64,000 bases of DNA from positions 40,347,524-40,411,523 of the forward strand of contig NC_080670.1 of assembly GCF_030247195.1 (NCBI RefSeq), written 5' to 3'. The translations under genes and the position numbers were made by a program. The DNA comes from Topomyia yanbarensis. Lineage: Eukaryota; Arthropoda; Insecta; Diptera; Culicidae. Under the pieces are notes generated by a model. That model saw only the letters and a program-made list of their open reading frames with translations, had not been told where the DNA came from and ran no database searches. Of this stretch, positions 49,801 to 61,800 are shown piece after piece. Every line of letters starts with the position of its first letter. Position 1 is the stretch's first letter.

Positions 49801-52800
49801 GACAACATACTGCCTTGTCCGTAATACATTGATTGTATCATGATCCGGCTACATTGATGACGGCAAAGTCAGGCACTTGGAGAACGAATACAGTGCACTG
49901 AGGGGCCGTACACAAATGACGTAGCTTTTTCGGCGATTTTCGACTCCTCTCTTGGTGAGGTGTCACAAAATTGTAACTTCCCCATTGTAAATAAAGTATA
50001 GTATTTCCCATATCTCCCCCCAGCAACGCGGCCGAAGATGAAAAAAAAATATTTTACAATTCTTTTAAATACATGTCGCTACAAAATGTTTGACGGCTTT
50101 TATCAACGTTTTCAAATTGCAAATTGCGTGCAAAATAAGCCCATTTCATGACTAAAATAATGTTGATAGTTTTGTTTTGCATTTTATGTGCAGGGAGAGA
50201 AGTTGATTCTAAGAAGCACACTTTTAACTGATTAACTAAATTTTGTTTGGCTAAATCTGAAGAGAAAAATTAATTATGCTACCAAACTAAGTGTTTTAGT
50301 TAGTAAGATTTGCTAACTAACGTAGCAAGTTAAATTCGCATTTCGTTTTTCTGCTAGTTTGCAATTCCACGAAGCGAAAAACTTACCATATGCAAAACCG
50401 GACGAAAAGTAACTTGTGTGAATAATTTATTTCTGATAGGAATGGAGAAGCATTAAATTGTTTCCCTAATCAATGGGATTTGATGCTTTTAAAAAAATTG
50501 AGCTTAATTCTACGTTGCACAACTTCTGACCCTACCCTCGCACTCGACACACTTTGTCACAAATTTGGGATACCCCTCTACCCCAAAAACGCCACGTCAT
50601 TTATGCATGATCCCTAAACAAGTATTTCTCAGGCTACAACTGGACTACTTGAATTATCAGCCACATCGATGTAGATTCATTTGCGATTCTTTATCGAGTT
50701 CCGAAGCTAAAAAACTGGAATACATTGCGTCGTAAAGATGCTTCTGGTTCCTGATCAATATACATACACAACCGATTTGTTAGTGTTTTTACGGTTATGT
50801 TGCGCTAGCTAGAACGATAATCACATTTATGTACACGCCATGGATTAGTTTAGATAGCGCTTAAATCGACGCTTCCAGTATTCCAAATCTGGTCCGCGGA
50901 ATGTTTAGCCGCCTGTCTTCCCGACCCGTTGGTCCTCGAGTTGGACATTACAATCCAGCCTTATTTAAGAGAAAGGGGATCGGGTGGATCCACCTAAAAC
51001 AAAAATGTGACGCACAATACGGTTTGATTTGAATATGTAATTGATTTGCTGGTTACCTTCCGGTATGTCCACTTCCAGCTTTTACTACTTTGACACTTAT
51101 TCTAGTAACAAGTGCTTTCGATGATCCGTCACATCTTAGCGAAGTGTGTAGCCCAATCCTCTGTAATGAACGAATCAATCTGACCGAGCGATATCCGCGC
51201 AACACAATAATGTATGAGATTTGCCGGAACGGGTTTTCCTGTAGCGTTCTTTTGGCTGAGAAAAATCACGAAAGCGAAATTATTCGGGATTCTTATACAA
51301 TGGACTTTTATGTAACGAATATAGTTTTAAAAAATCCTTACCTCGAAAGAAAATACAAATTCGAAATTTGCATGCTCAACTGTAATAAATTTTAAGAAAA
51401 CGCGAAAAGTTATTTTCATATTTTCTGAATAATAACCAGTATCCATGGTGACGTTCAGTATATGTGTTGTTCGACTCCAGCGAGGCCAGTTTTCGCAATA
51501 TTTCATCATAGTACACTGTCACTTTGACACTGTACCTTTCCAGGTACAGGGTAGCTTAAAACGTGTCCTCGAAAAATCATCAGAGCATTCCGTATTAACA
51601 AATTTGTATTTGGGTATACGTCGCTCTGGGATAACTTCAGTTACCAGTTCTAACGAGAAACGTCAGAAGACATAAATAAAAGAAAGATACGCTGAACGCA
51701 ACGCAAACGTCTCATTGAATATCTATTTGCATAGCTAACTTCGATTGGTGCAGCAAATTCAGACTTCTCGATTGACATCAGATGATTGTCACTTTTATAC
51801 AAAAACCGGTTGAATTCGCATTTTTCGACAAATTTCCGGTTGAAAAAAATCAATAAACAGGCAAGGTTCACCATTAAGCATTAATTCCTGTCACGTACTT
51901 CTCCTTCCGCCACAACCGGCATCGGCCGGCAGCGAATAAGACCAGGTTTGCGAGATTTACAACCGGTACGGTACCATCCGAACATACAGTTATATTTGCA
52001 CATTTTTCTTAACTATCTTTTCTTCTGTCTCATTCTTTCTGTAGAGCAATTTACTATTTCGCTCCCTATACGCTATACCTGTCCCGCTATATAACACTCT
52101 ATCTCCCTTACTGTTTGCAAATTTTTGCCGGTCGTATCACGTTCCCACACCCACGAATGGGGGTACGCAGTCGGCCTGCATTCTGTAGAAGGGATGTCGT
52201 AATGGCCTCACCCGCATCCACTGCCAGATAGTATTCACCGGCGCCAGGATGGAGCTCCCACCATTTCCGGCTGCACCTTCACCGTCATCAACAGCAACAA
52301 CAACCACAGCAGCAGCAGCAACAACAACAACTGCAGCTACAACTACAATCAAATCCCCACCAAGCCAATCTAGTCGGAGAGCGCTCAAAGGACTCCTACT
52401 AAGTAGGCTACGATAGGTTGCAAACACAGAATTACAACCATTCGAACCAAGGTAAGCGTATCTCTTTCTGTCCTCCAGTAGTCTGTGGTAGTTTTTTAGC
52501 CTTTTTCTGCTAGATGTCCGAGACTGTTTCTTTTCGTTGTGTGATTATTTCTAAATGCCTGATATCGATAAAAATGGCCTGTGTGAAGCGATTTTTTGAA
52601 CATGTACATTTCGAAAGGGCACTTGGTACTCTTTGTCTTTGAACACAGACCAAATGATGGGTCGTGTTTCGTTGCGCACTCTTCCAAACTATCAAAAAAA
52701 TGAGTGACAGTAACGCTTTGGTAGCTGTTATTCCTTATCAACGGGTCTGAAACTCAGCCCAACTAACTGCTCTGTACGGCAGAATTTTTTTTAAATTTCA

Positions 52801-55800
52801 CGATATGTGATCGTAGTAGTCTAGACAATCTGTTACTCATCCAGTTTGACAAGTTATTTGGTCAGCAAGTACAACTAAACAGTTGAAGTTAAAAGAATCC
52901 AATTCCCCCCGTATTACGATTGTATGACACTGTATTGTAATTAATCGAATATATAAAATTATTGCTTTTGAAAAAAATATTAATCTAAGCGGAAAAAAGT
53001 GTCGAAACAGAAGGTCAAGTTCGGTAAGAGAAGCATTCCACCGGCAACATTGTATCATTATTTTTCCGTCCCTCGAGGGTGTACTTTTCGCAAATCCCAT
53101 TATGGAGTGTGTCACGTGTGGTTGCGTGACCGGAGAAAAAATGCGTTTCTGCCGTTTAAATTTTTGTTCTGTTTAGGTCTACCATGTTTCTTTTTTCGCC
53201 GTGGAGGAATCGATTATGTGGCGATTGTGGTGTGGTTTTCAGCGAAAACCGGTTTTCATCCAGTGAAGAAATTGACCGCCAGGGACTTATTTTTACTTAT
53301 TTGTCTCGCTTTCCATCCACACAGACGGTGTGCAGCCCGGATGACAATTCGATCTTTTTTTTTTCTACGTACCCGTATAAAATCACCATATGGACTCATT
53401 GAAAATCTCACCGGAAATGCAATTAAAATCAAGCTTTTAGCTCCTGACTTCCTAGCAGTAGAACACACTCTCGTATGAAAATCATGTTCACTTTTCTCCA
53501 TTTTCTTTTCTCTTTCTCTATCTTTCTTTATTTCTTCCCACTTTCTTCTATCTTCTACGCTACTCACAGTTCTCTCCACCATAATTCCCTCCAGTTCCAC
53601 CCACTCGAAACTGTGAGTGAGCGTGTTCTTGAATGCCAAAAACCTATATATGTACTAATTTATTGTCACCGCGGCCGTCAAAGAACGAAAATGAAAGAGA
53701 ACAGTTCAACAGCTGGAACGGCGGGAAGATCATCAGCCAGCGCGACGTCAAGGTAAACAATCCATCCAGTTAATATACAACATATACAGTTCAGTATGTG
53801 ACGTAGTTGAGCTATTCTTTTGTATTCCATAATTGTACACTATATAGAAACGTAATCCTCCTTTCCATTCTATACAGATAGTTATGGATGTTGATAGTCG
53901 TTTTGTGCTATTATTAGTAGTTTTAGCTTTATTTAGGTATTTCCTTCCTCGTTAAACCGTTAATAGAGTCGATTTCTCCCTTCAAACGAAATATGAGGAA
54001 TGATGTTGCCGTTCGACACGACTGTTGTTAAGTCGCTAGTTAAAATTAAATGTATAAAAATAACTTACAGATTGACATCGGTCTACTGAGCCAATCAATT
54101 TTTAGATACACCGAAACAATAGTTTTTCTATAAAGAGCAAAACTCAAACCAAATTTTGCTGGAAACTATACCTTTAACTAAATGACATTTTGGCGCAAAT
54201 TGTCAATAAAAAACGAACCACCCACTACGATTCATGCCTATGTGTGTTACATCGATTGTGGTGACGTCGATTCGATGGTTCCCATTGTTTAGCGATATAA
54301 ATACTTTCATCGCGTGTCTCGGTCTGGCAATCTAACAGAATTTACAATCTTTGTACCTCAGGTCATTTCTGAGCTGACACTTTCTGACACAGGTTTCAGA
54401 TGCATAAAAAAGAGTGACCGTGTGAATATACTTTGTAGAACTTATGGTAAAGATAAACTGTCCCCGTGTTATTTCTAGGGCCCAGCAATGTTCAAAATTT
54501 TCTGTTCCTTTTCCGGGGATTGTGTAACATATAAGCGAAACATTTTCAGTATGATAGAAGTGAAATATATAAATAATATTCGTTAAACCTATCGAAAATA
54601 TGCACTTACTTGGAGTTGCAGGTCTTTTTTTTATTCATTTCGTTTATTTGATAGGCACAAATGCGTTAGCTTGGCGGTGCCAAATTCTTTTGTTTTTACA
54701 TTTTGGATATTTTAAAACTAGGAGGTTACAATGTTGAAATTTTTTTTTTTAAAAAGAAAAATTTTACAGCTATCTTAAGACTAGAAATAAGATTCTATAT
54801 ACAAGAGAGGGGGCAAAAGATTTTTTTTATGAAAAAATTTTAAAACAAGGAATTCAATAGTAATAATTTTTAGGAAATATTTACAGTTATCTTAAAACTA
54901 ACAATATAGTTTGGTACACAAAAGGGGGAACAAATATTTATGCGAAAATTCGCAGGTGTTTTAAGACTAGGGATACAATTCTATTTACAAGATGGGGGAC
55001 AATAGTTTTAACAAAGAGGTAAAATTACAACTATCTTAAAACTAGGAATACAGAATACAAATTTGAACTTTTTTAGCGGAGACTTATGCTTGGTCAAGAT
55101 ATTCAGAGGGGGGCTGTAGAAGCAGTTGTATCAAGGACAGGGGAGAGAAAGCGTAGATGGTGACCGGGAGAGAAGAGCAAAACTTGCAACTTTCGGGCAA
55201 ACGGGAGATCAGCGAAAGATTACCGCCTCAGTCTAGTAGGTCGGATTGGCGGATGGTATTCTTCGGACCCGCGGGGAATCCTTCAAAAGTCATCGGACCT
55301 TGAGTCGCTCTCGCTTCAGTTTCCGTAGTGGTAAGTGCGACGGCGGTTACATAGTTGCAGTCTGGAGCTGATCGGTCCCACAAGGCAGGAGAAAGCTTCT
55401 AAAACGAGAAATAAAAAGAGAGGGGCTAAATTGGGATATTTGTCGTTTTTATGAAAGTATAAATAAGGGACATATAGGGGAAATCACGATTTGCCAGTAT
55501 ATCTCGGACTGGGACATTGGGTGGTCTACCTCGGGCCCGAAGGGAATCCTTTAACTGAGACCTGGCGTCGAAGTACCCGGCGCATACCCAGACAACGTGC
55601 TCGATGTCGTGATAGCCCTCGTCACAAGCGCACAGACTACTCTCCGCAAGCCCAATACGCCGCAAATGCGCATCCAAGGTGTAGTGGTTGGACATAAGTC
55701 GGGACATTACACGAATAAAATCCCGACCCACATCCATCCCCCTGAACCAAGGCTTCGTTGATACCTTTGGGATAATGGAATGTAGCCATCGTCCAAGTTC

Positions 55801-58800
55801 ACCATTGCTCCACGAGGTTTGCCAACTGTTGAGTGTCCTCTGACGACAAATACTAAAAAAATCGTTGAAGCAGATTGGTCTTTCGTATATGTCACCATTT
55901 AATGCGCCCACCTTTGCTAATGAGTCGGCCTTTTCATTGCCCGGGATAGAGCAATGAGAGGGGACCCAAACAAAGGTAATTTGATAAGATTTTTCAGATA
56001 ACGTACACAAGGTCTCCCGTATCTTCCCCAGGAAATATGGGAATTGCTTTTTGGGCTTCATCGCACGAAGAGCCTCGATGGAGCTGAGGCTGTCCGAAAT
56101 GATGAAGTAGTGATCTGTGGGCAGAGTGTCGATGATCCCAAGGGTGTACTGAATTGCAGTTAACTCTGCGACGTAAACTGAAGCGGGATCATTGAGCTTG
56201 AATGAAGCGGTGATAGTATTGTTGAAGATACCGAAGCCAGTGGACCCATCGAGATTTGATCCCTTAGTGTAAAACATTTTGTCGCAGTCGACTTCTCGGA
56301 ATTTATTATAAAATATATTGGGGATCACCTGCTGGCGTATATGGTCCGGGATTCCACGAATCTCTTCCTTCATGGATGTGTCGAAAAATACAGTAGAATC
56401 AGAAGTATCTAGGAAACGAACACGGTTGGGAGTATATGAAGAAGGATTAATGCTCTGTGCCATGTAGTCGAAGTACAAGGCCATAAATCGGGTTTGAGAA
56501 TTAAGCTCGACGAGCCTCTCGAAGTTTTCAATCACCAACGGGTTCAGAATGTCGCATCGGATGAGTAATCGATATGAGAGTTCCCAAAATCGATTTTTTA
56601 GCGGAAGAACGCCCGCCAGCACTTCGAGACTCATCGTATGGGTCGAGTGCATGCAACCCAAGGCAATGCGCAAGCAACGATACTGGATTCTCTCCAGTTT
56701 GATGAAGTGTATGTTCGCAGCGGAGCGGAAACAGAAACACCCGTACTCCATCACCGACAATATCGTTGTTTGGTATAACCTGATCAGGTCTCCTGGGTGG
56801 GCACCCCACCATGTTCCAGTTATTGTTCGGAGAAAATTGATCCTTTGTTGGCATTTCTGTTTCAGATACCTAATGTGACATCCCCAGGTACCTTTAGAGT
56901 CGAACCAGACCCCGAGATATTTAAATGTGATAACCTGATTGATCGTTGCACCCATTAATAGAAGCTGGAGTTGCGCCGGATCACGCTTCCTAGAAAAGAC
57001 AACCAACTCAGTTTTCTCCGTGGAGAACTCGATACCCAACTGAAGAGCCCAAGCAGACAAATTGTCCAAGGTATTTTGTAATGGTCCTTGCAAGTCGGCA
57101 GCTTTGGGCCCTGTAACAGAGACCACCCCGTCGTCTGCAAGTTGCTTTAGCGTGCATGAATTGGCAAGACAATCGTCAATGTCATTCACGTAAAAATTGT
57201 AGAGCAGGGGACTTAGACATGAGCCCTGGGGAAGACCCATGTAGCTAAATCGCGATGTTGTTAAATCGCCATGCGAAAAGTGCATGTGCTTTTCAGACAA
57301 CAGGTTTAGCAAAAAGTTATTTAAAATTGGCGAAAGACCATGCTGGTGCAGCTTCTCTGACAGAATGTTGATAGAAACTGAGTCAAAAGCCCCCTTAATA
57401 TCCAAGAAGACTGATGCCATCTGCTCTTTGTTAGCATAGGCCATTTGGATTTCTGTAGAAAGCAACGCAAGGCAATCGTTCGTCCCTTTGCCTTTCCGGA
57501 AGCCAAATTGTGTATCTGACAGTAAGCCATTTACTTCAACCCAATTGTCGAGGCGAAACAAGATCATTTTCTCGAACAACTTCCGAATACAGGACAGCAT
57601 TGCAATCGGCCGATACGAGTTGTGGTCGGAGGCTGGTTTTCCTGGTTTTTGGATGGCGATGACCTTCACTTGCCTCCAGTCATGAGGGACAATATTACCC
57701 TCAAGAAACTTGTTAAATAAATTCAACAAGCGCCTTTTTGCAGTGTCAGGTAGTTGAATTTGATTCTGTCTAACCCTGGGGCGTTATTGTTGCATGATAA
57801 GAGAGCAAGTGAGAACTCCACCATCGAAAACGGTGTTTCGTTCGCGGTATCGTGAGGAGACGCGGCGCGGCACGTTTTCTGTACCGGGACAGAGTCCGGA
57901 CAGATCTTCTTGGCGAAAGCAAATATCCAACGGTTTGAATATTCCACGTTCTCGTTGGTACTATTACGGTTACGCAGTTGCAGGTCTTTTCAAAGCAGAT
58001 TCCGCCACATTTTTATCTCCTCGAAAAGCAAACCTCGCTCGAAAATTCCAATCAACTACTTAAACTTTTATATTTATTGCACAATTTTACCTGTCAGCCG
58101 GTTTCAAATCGCAATGTACGGCAGACATCATTAATCTCTTTCACATATTTCGCACATCACAGACTACTGCGATAAAACCCACATCAGCCAAAAAGTGACG
58201 CTCGCCTAGAAGTTTTTGGAACGCCTTCCGGAACATGCCCGGGAATCTGTTATTGACGATAAAGGTTCCGTACAGCCACACACACCACAAATCGTATCAC
58301 AAGAAAATGTTCGTCAATTCCCTCTCCAACCGGTCGTTTTAAAACTTTCAGGGAGCAAAGTAAAACGTTTTGTTAAGCTTTTTTCATGTTCGTTTTATGC
58401 AATTTTATAGCCGTATCCAAATGCAAGTACCTTTCTCCTATAACTGCTCATAAGGTCATGTACAACGTTTGAGCCAACTTGTTTTTATGTAGAAATTCAT
58501 TTTTTCCTCATTTCTGCCACCGATTTCACTTCCTTATGTCGTTTTTGCTTAACCTTGAAACTGAATCAGGTTGCAATTCTAATAGCTGTAGTTGATACAT
58601 TTTTACAGCAATTTGCGGTTAGAACCAACATCACTTTCGCCTCAAGCAAAAACGGCATTAGTATGCTTCCGGAGTGCCTAGTATTTCTCAATTGGACGCA
58701 AGGCCGGTGCATTTAGGGAATTACGATTCTTAGGTCCGAAATGGACTTCCATACCATACCAGAACATGTTTCGCCTAATTCAGTTGTTTTCAAACTTTTT

Positions 58801-61800
58801 CGTTCCATGTACTCCTTTCCGAATATAGCGTTGCCAACATTTTTTTTCAAAGACTGGAACTTGCTTGAAAAAAAGACTGAACAAAACTGGATGCTCGGAA
58901 AAGAAACCTAATTTATCCTTGTAATGTTTAAGTCAACGATTCAATGAACGTAATTTTAAGTAAACACGTATGTTCCAATTACAAAACATTCGAATGTTAT
59001 AGCAATTGTTATAGTTACATTCGAATTTTGTTTTGAAGGTCTCAATCTACACATGTGCAAAATCCTAAATTTGAAATCATTTTCGTGAACTCATGGATGC
59101 GCTTGAACCGTTCTTACGATAAAGAATAAAATTTTAGCACAAGAGAAATCAGCCAACAAAACGTCGATCTACCACTATAGCAACTAGTTCAGTATTCAAC
59201 AAATGTTCATCACAATATTTGACGGTGCAAAAAGCCTTTATGTTTGAGTAAAATTCATTTTAAATCGTATAAAAATTTACATTATCTAACCTTTTTGCTC
59301 ACAAGTGGGTATAAGAAGAGTTCAGGTGGTGTTACGGTGGATTGAAAACTTTTTCTTGGGTACTCGCCTTCTTCCCATTGATCGCTTGAAAATTGGATGA
59401 ATCAAGTTACAATTTTGTGAAAAAACTAAATAAATGAATATTAAAAAAAAACTGGACGAAACTGGCTTAAAATTTAAAAGAACTGGAAGATTTCCGGGAT
59501 TGTCTGACTGGATGTTGCAAAAAAAACTGGAAGAATCCAGTTTAAACTAGAAGGTTGGCATCGCAACCCCTTTCTGAAAATTGCATACCATCATTACCGA
59601 TCCTGTCAAAAATAAACGATTTTAATATAAACACTACAGAAGAAGCGGCCATTACACAAATTACCTCAATAGGATTTATTACTTCCTAATGTTCACAGAT
59701 CAACCCTGTTTTGGGATCAAAATGTTCTAGCGGCAACCACTAACACATCCAACGATCGGAAGCTTTTTTTTCACAACAAAATGCGAACAACTTTTTCCAT
59801 CCATTTCTTCGAGCAGGAAATGCTGAAAAAACCTCTATTTGCACGTAGTGGCACTATAGTTTCCCGATAAACCGGCTGCGGGAAGCTTTTATTCAACTAC
59901 TAATCATAGCACCGAACCAAGGCAAACCTCACAATTTACAACCAACGAATGGAGCCTTTTTACACCTCCAAAAGCTGAAATGAAAGCGAAACTGCGAGGC
60001 ACTCTTTTTTCCATTCAAATTATTGAACTGCAAATTTCTTTTGTGTTACACCTCTATTAGAACATCGGGACATACCATGTTCACCAAATTTTCCCGAGGA
60101 ACCAGATGCGAGAAGCCGCTATTCGAAAAAAGCTAAAACGCGTACACCCGACCGTTCCAAAAAGAAGCCACGCCGCGTTTGAACTGAATGAGAATGAGCT
60201 TTTGATTTGAAGCAAGGATGCCAGATACTTTTTTTAATACGACTGTGATCAACATACACGGAGAAAAAAATCAGTGAAAGTACCCGAATTTTTGTTTCAT
60301 TCAAGTTTTTCTGATTGAACCCTGTCGAAAACAAAACCTGTTTTAATCCACCTAAAGGTTCTCATTGTTCCAAACTATGATTTAACTGCTGGTTACGTCC
60401 AATATAACATCTATTACTTTACTTAGCACGTATCCCACGACTACCACTAAAGTCGGTGCTGATACACTTTAAATAAAAAAGTATAATATTTAATCAGTCT
60501 AATCAGTATGAGCTCAATGTTGTTTTCATATGATCATATTTTGAAATGCTGGGGGAATGGGTTTGGAAGTGGGGGGGGGGGGGGGGGTTGTAGAGTGAGA
60601 GTGGAGGATGCGTCAGAAATCTTTTATCTTAGTTCGGCATGCGGCGTGGAAGAAGGGAACGCGGGTATGAGGGCGGTTTAAGGTAGAGGTGTAAGGGTAA
60701 GGTGGGAGATCGATGCAATGATTAGCTGTCAATGTCATTCCAAACATTCAGGAAAAACGCGTGGTTGTCAGTATAAGTGAATGCGATAAATGGCTAGATT
60801 AATATTACTCAAGGTAGTGAGGTTAGCAAGTGAATTTTGTTTTAGTTACCACACATATAAATAGATGTCGCTGACATCCAAGAGCTTTCAGTAATAAAAG
60901 AAGCAGTTTGATTAGTTATTGAGAAAGCGGTTTTTGGGATTTTGATGACACGAATAATCGTTTTTCAGCTCTGAAAGAAATTACTTTTCTTTGCAATTGT
61001 TTTTGAAGGAGATTTCCTTTAGTTCAATTTCAAACAAAATCTGCTGGTTAAACCATTTCCTTTCTCTTTTGCGCAACATCATTTATAAAAATATCGTGTG
61101 TAACGTGGAAGGCAGCTTTCGCCAGGCTTTTTTTGAAAGCTACCTTTCAAACAAATATAAAAGTAAAGTGGTATGGCCAGAGGAATTTCGGAGAACTGTT
61201 AGAAACGCGATAAAAGCAGCGAAACCTTTAAGCGAACAGAAAAACAACGCGGATACTTTTTTATTCAGGTTGAGAATGATACAGAGTTAGTGTGAGTAAT
61301 CAAAGGTAGACAAAAATAGCAAGGGGCGCATCGATGCAGATGCATGGATTGCAGGGATTGTAATACTCAACAGCTTGGCGATAGCTGCCACACGTTACAT
61401 ACGATATTTTTATAAATGATGTTTCGCAACAGAGGAAGAAAATGGGTTTAAAAACTACAAGTATTTCTACTAAGTACTTGTATGTTATTCCACTGACAGT
61501 AGTTCACTTCGTTCAGCACAAGCCACGGCTTACATATACTAGGCTAGCTCGTTAGAGTGTAAATATTTGACGAGAGCGCGTCATAGAAATCGTCGGCGAA
61601 AACAATTACATGAAATTCATATATTGTTTGCTGCTAGCGAATGATCGGCACCTGGTAAATCACAAGGAAGCTATGCGGATGTCCAAAACCTTTGCTATGA
61701 TCAGAAAATTACGGTGGGATATGTTTTCTATGGCATGCATCCAAATTCCCGATTTACGCTAATAATCACATAGATGCACTGATTATCCACTGTGTCTGGT

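Larger units (their letters stand above)
54629..57975 (-). mobile_element. I-clade LINE, 5'-truncated insertion
   Basis: A 3.35-kb insertion bounded by a 15-bp target duplication. Its 3' end on the minus strand reads TTTGGCACCGCCAAGCTAAC, GCATTTGTGCCTATCAAATA..AACGAAATGAATAAAAAAA. The coding part starts inside the reverse transcriptase, so ORF1 and the endonuclease are missing. The clear duplication and long open frame mark it as the youngest LINE in the window. Confidence 0.9.

Noticed and set aside
53256..53639. 127-codon Lys/Glu/Arg-rich minus-strand frame
   Set aside because: It is the complement of a TTTCTC-rich intron stretch, which gives charged low-complexity translations.
56549..56878. 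109-codon + strand frame
   Set aside because: Antisense shadow of the I-clade LINE ORF2.
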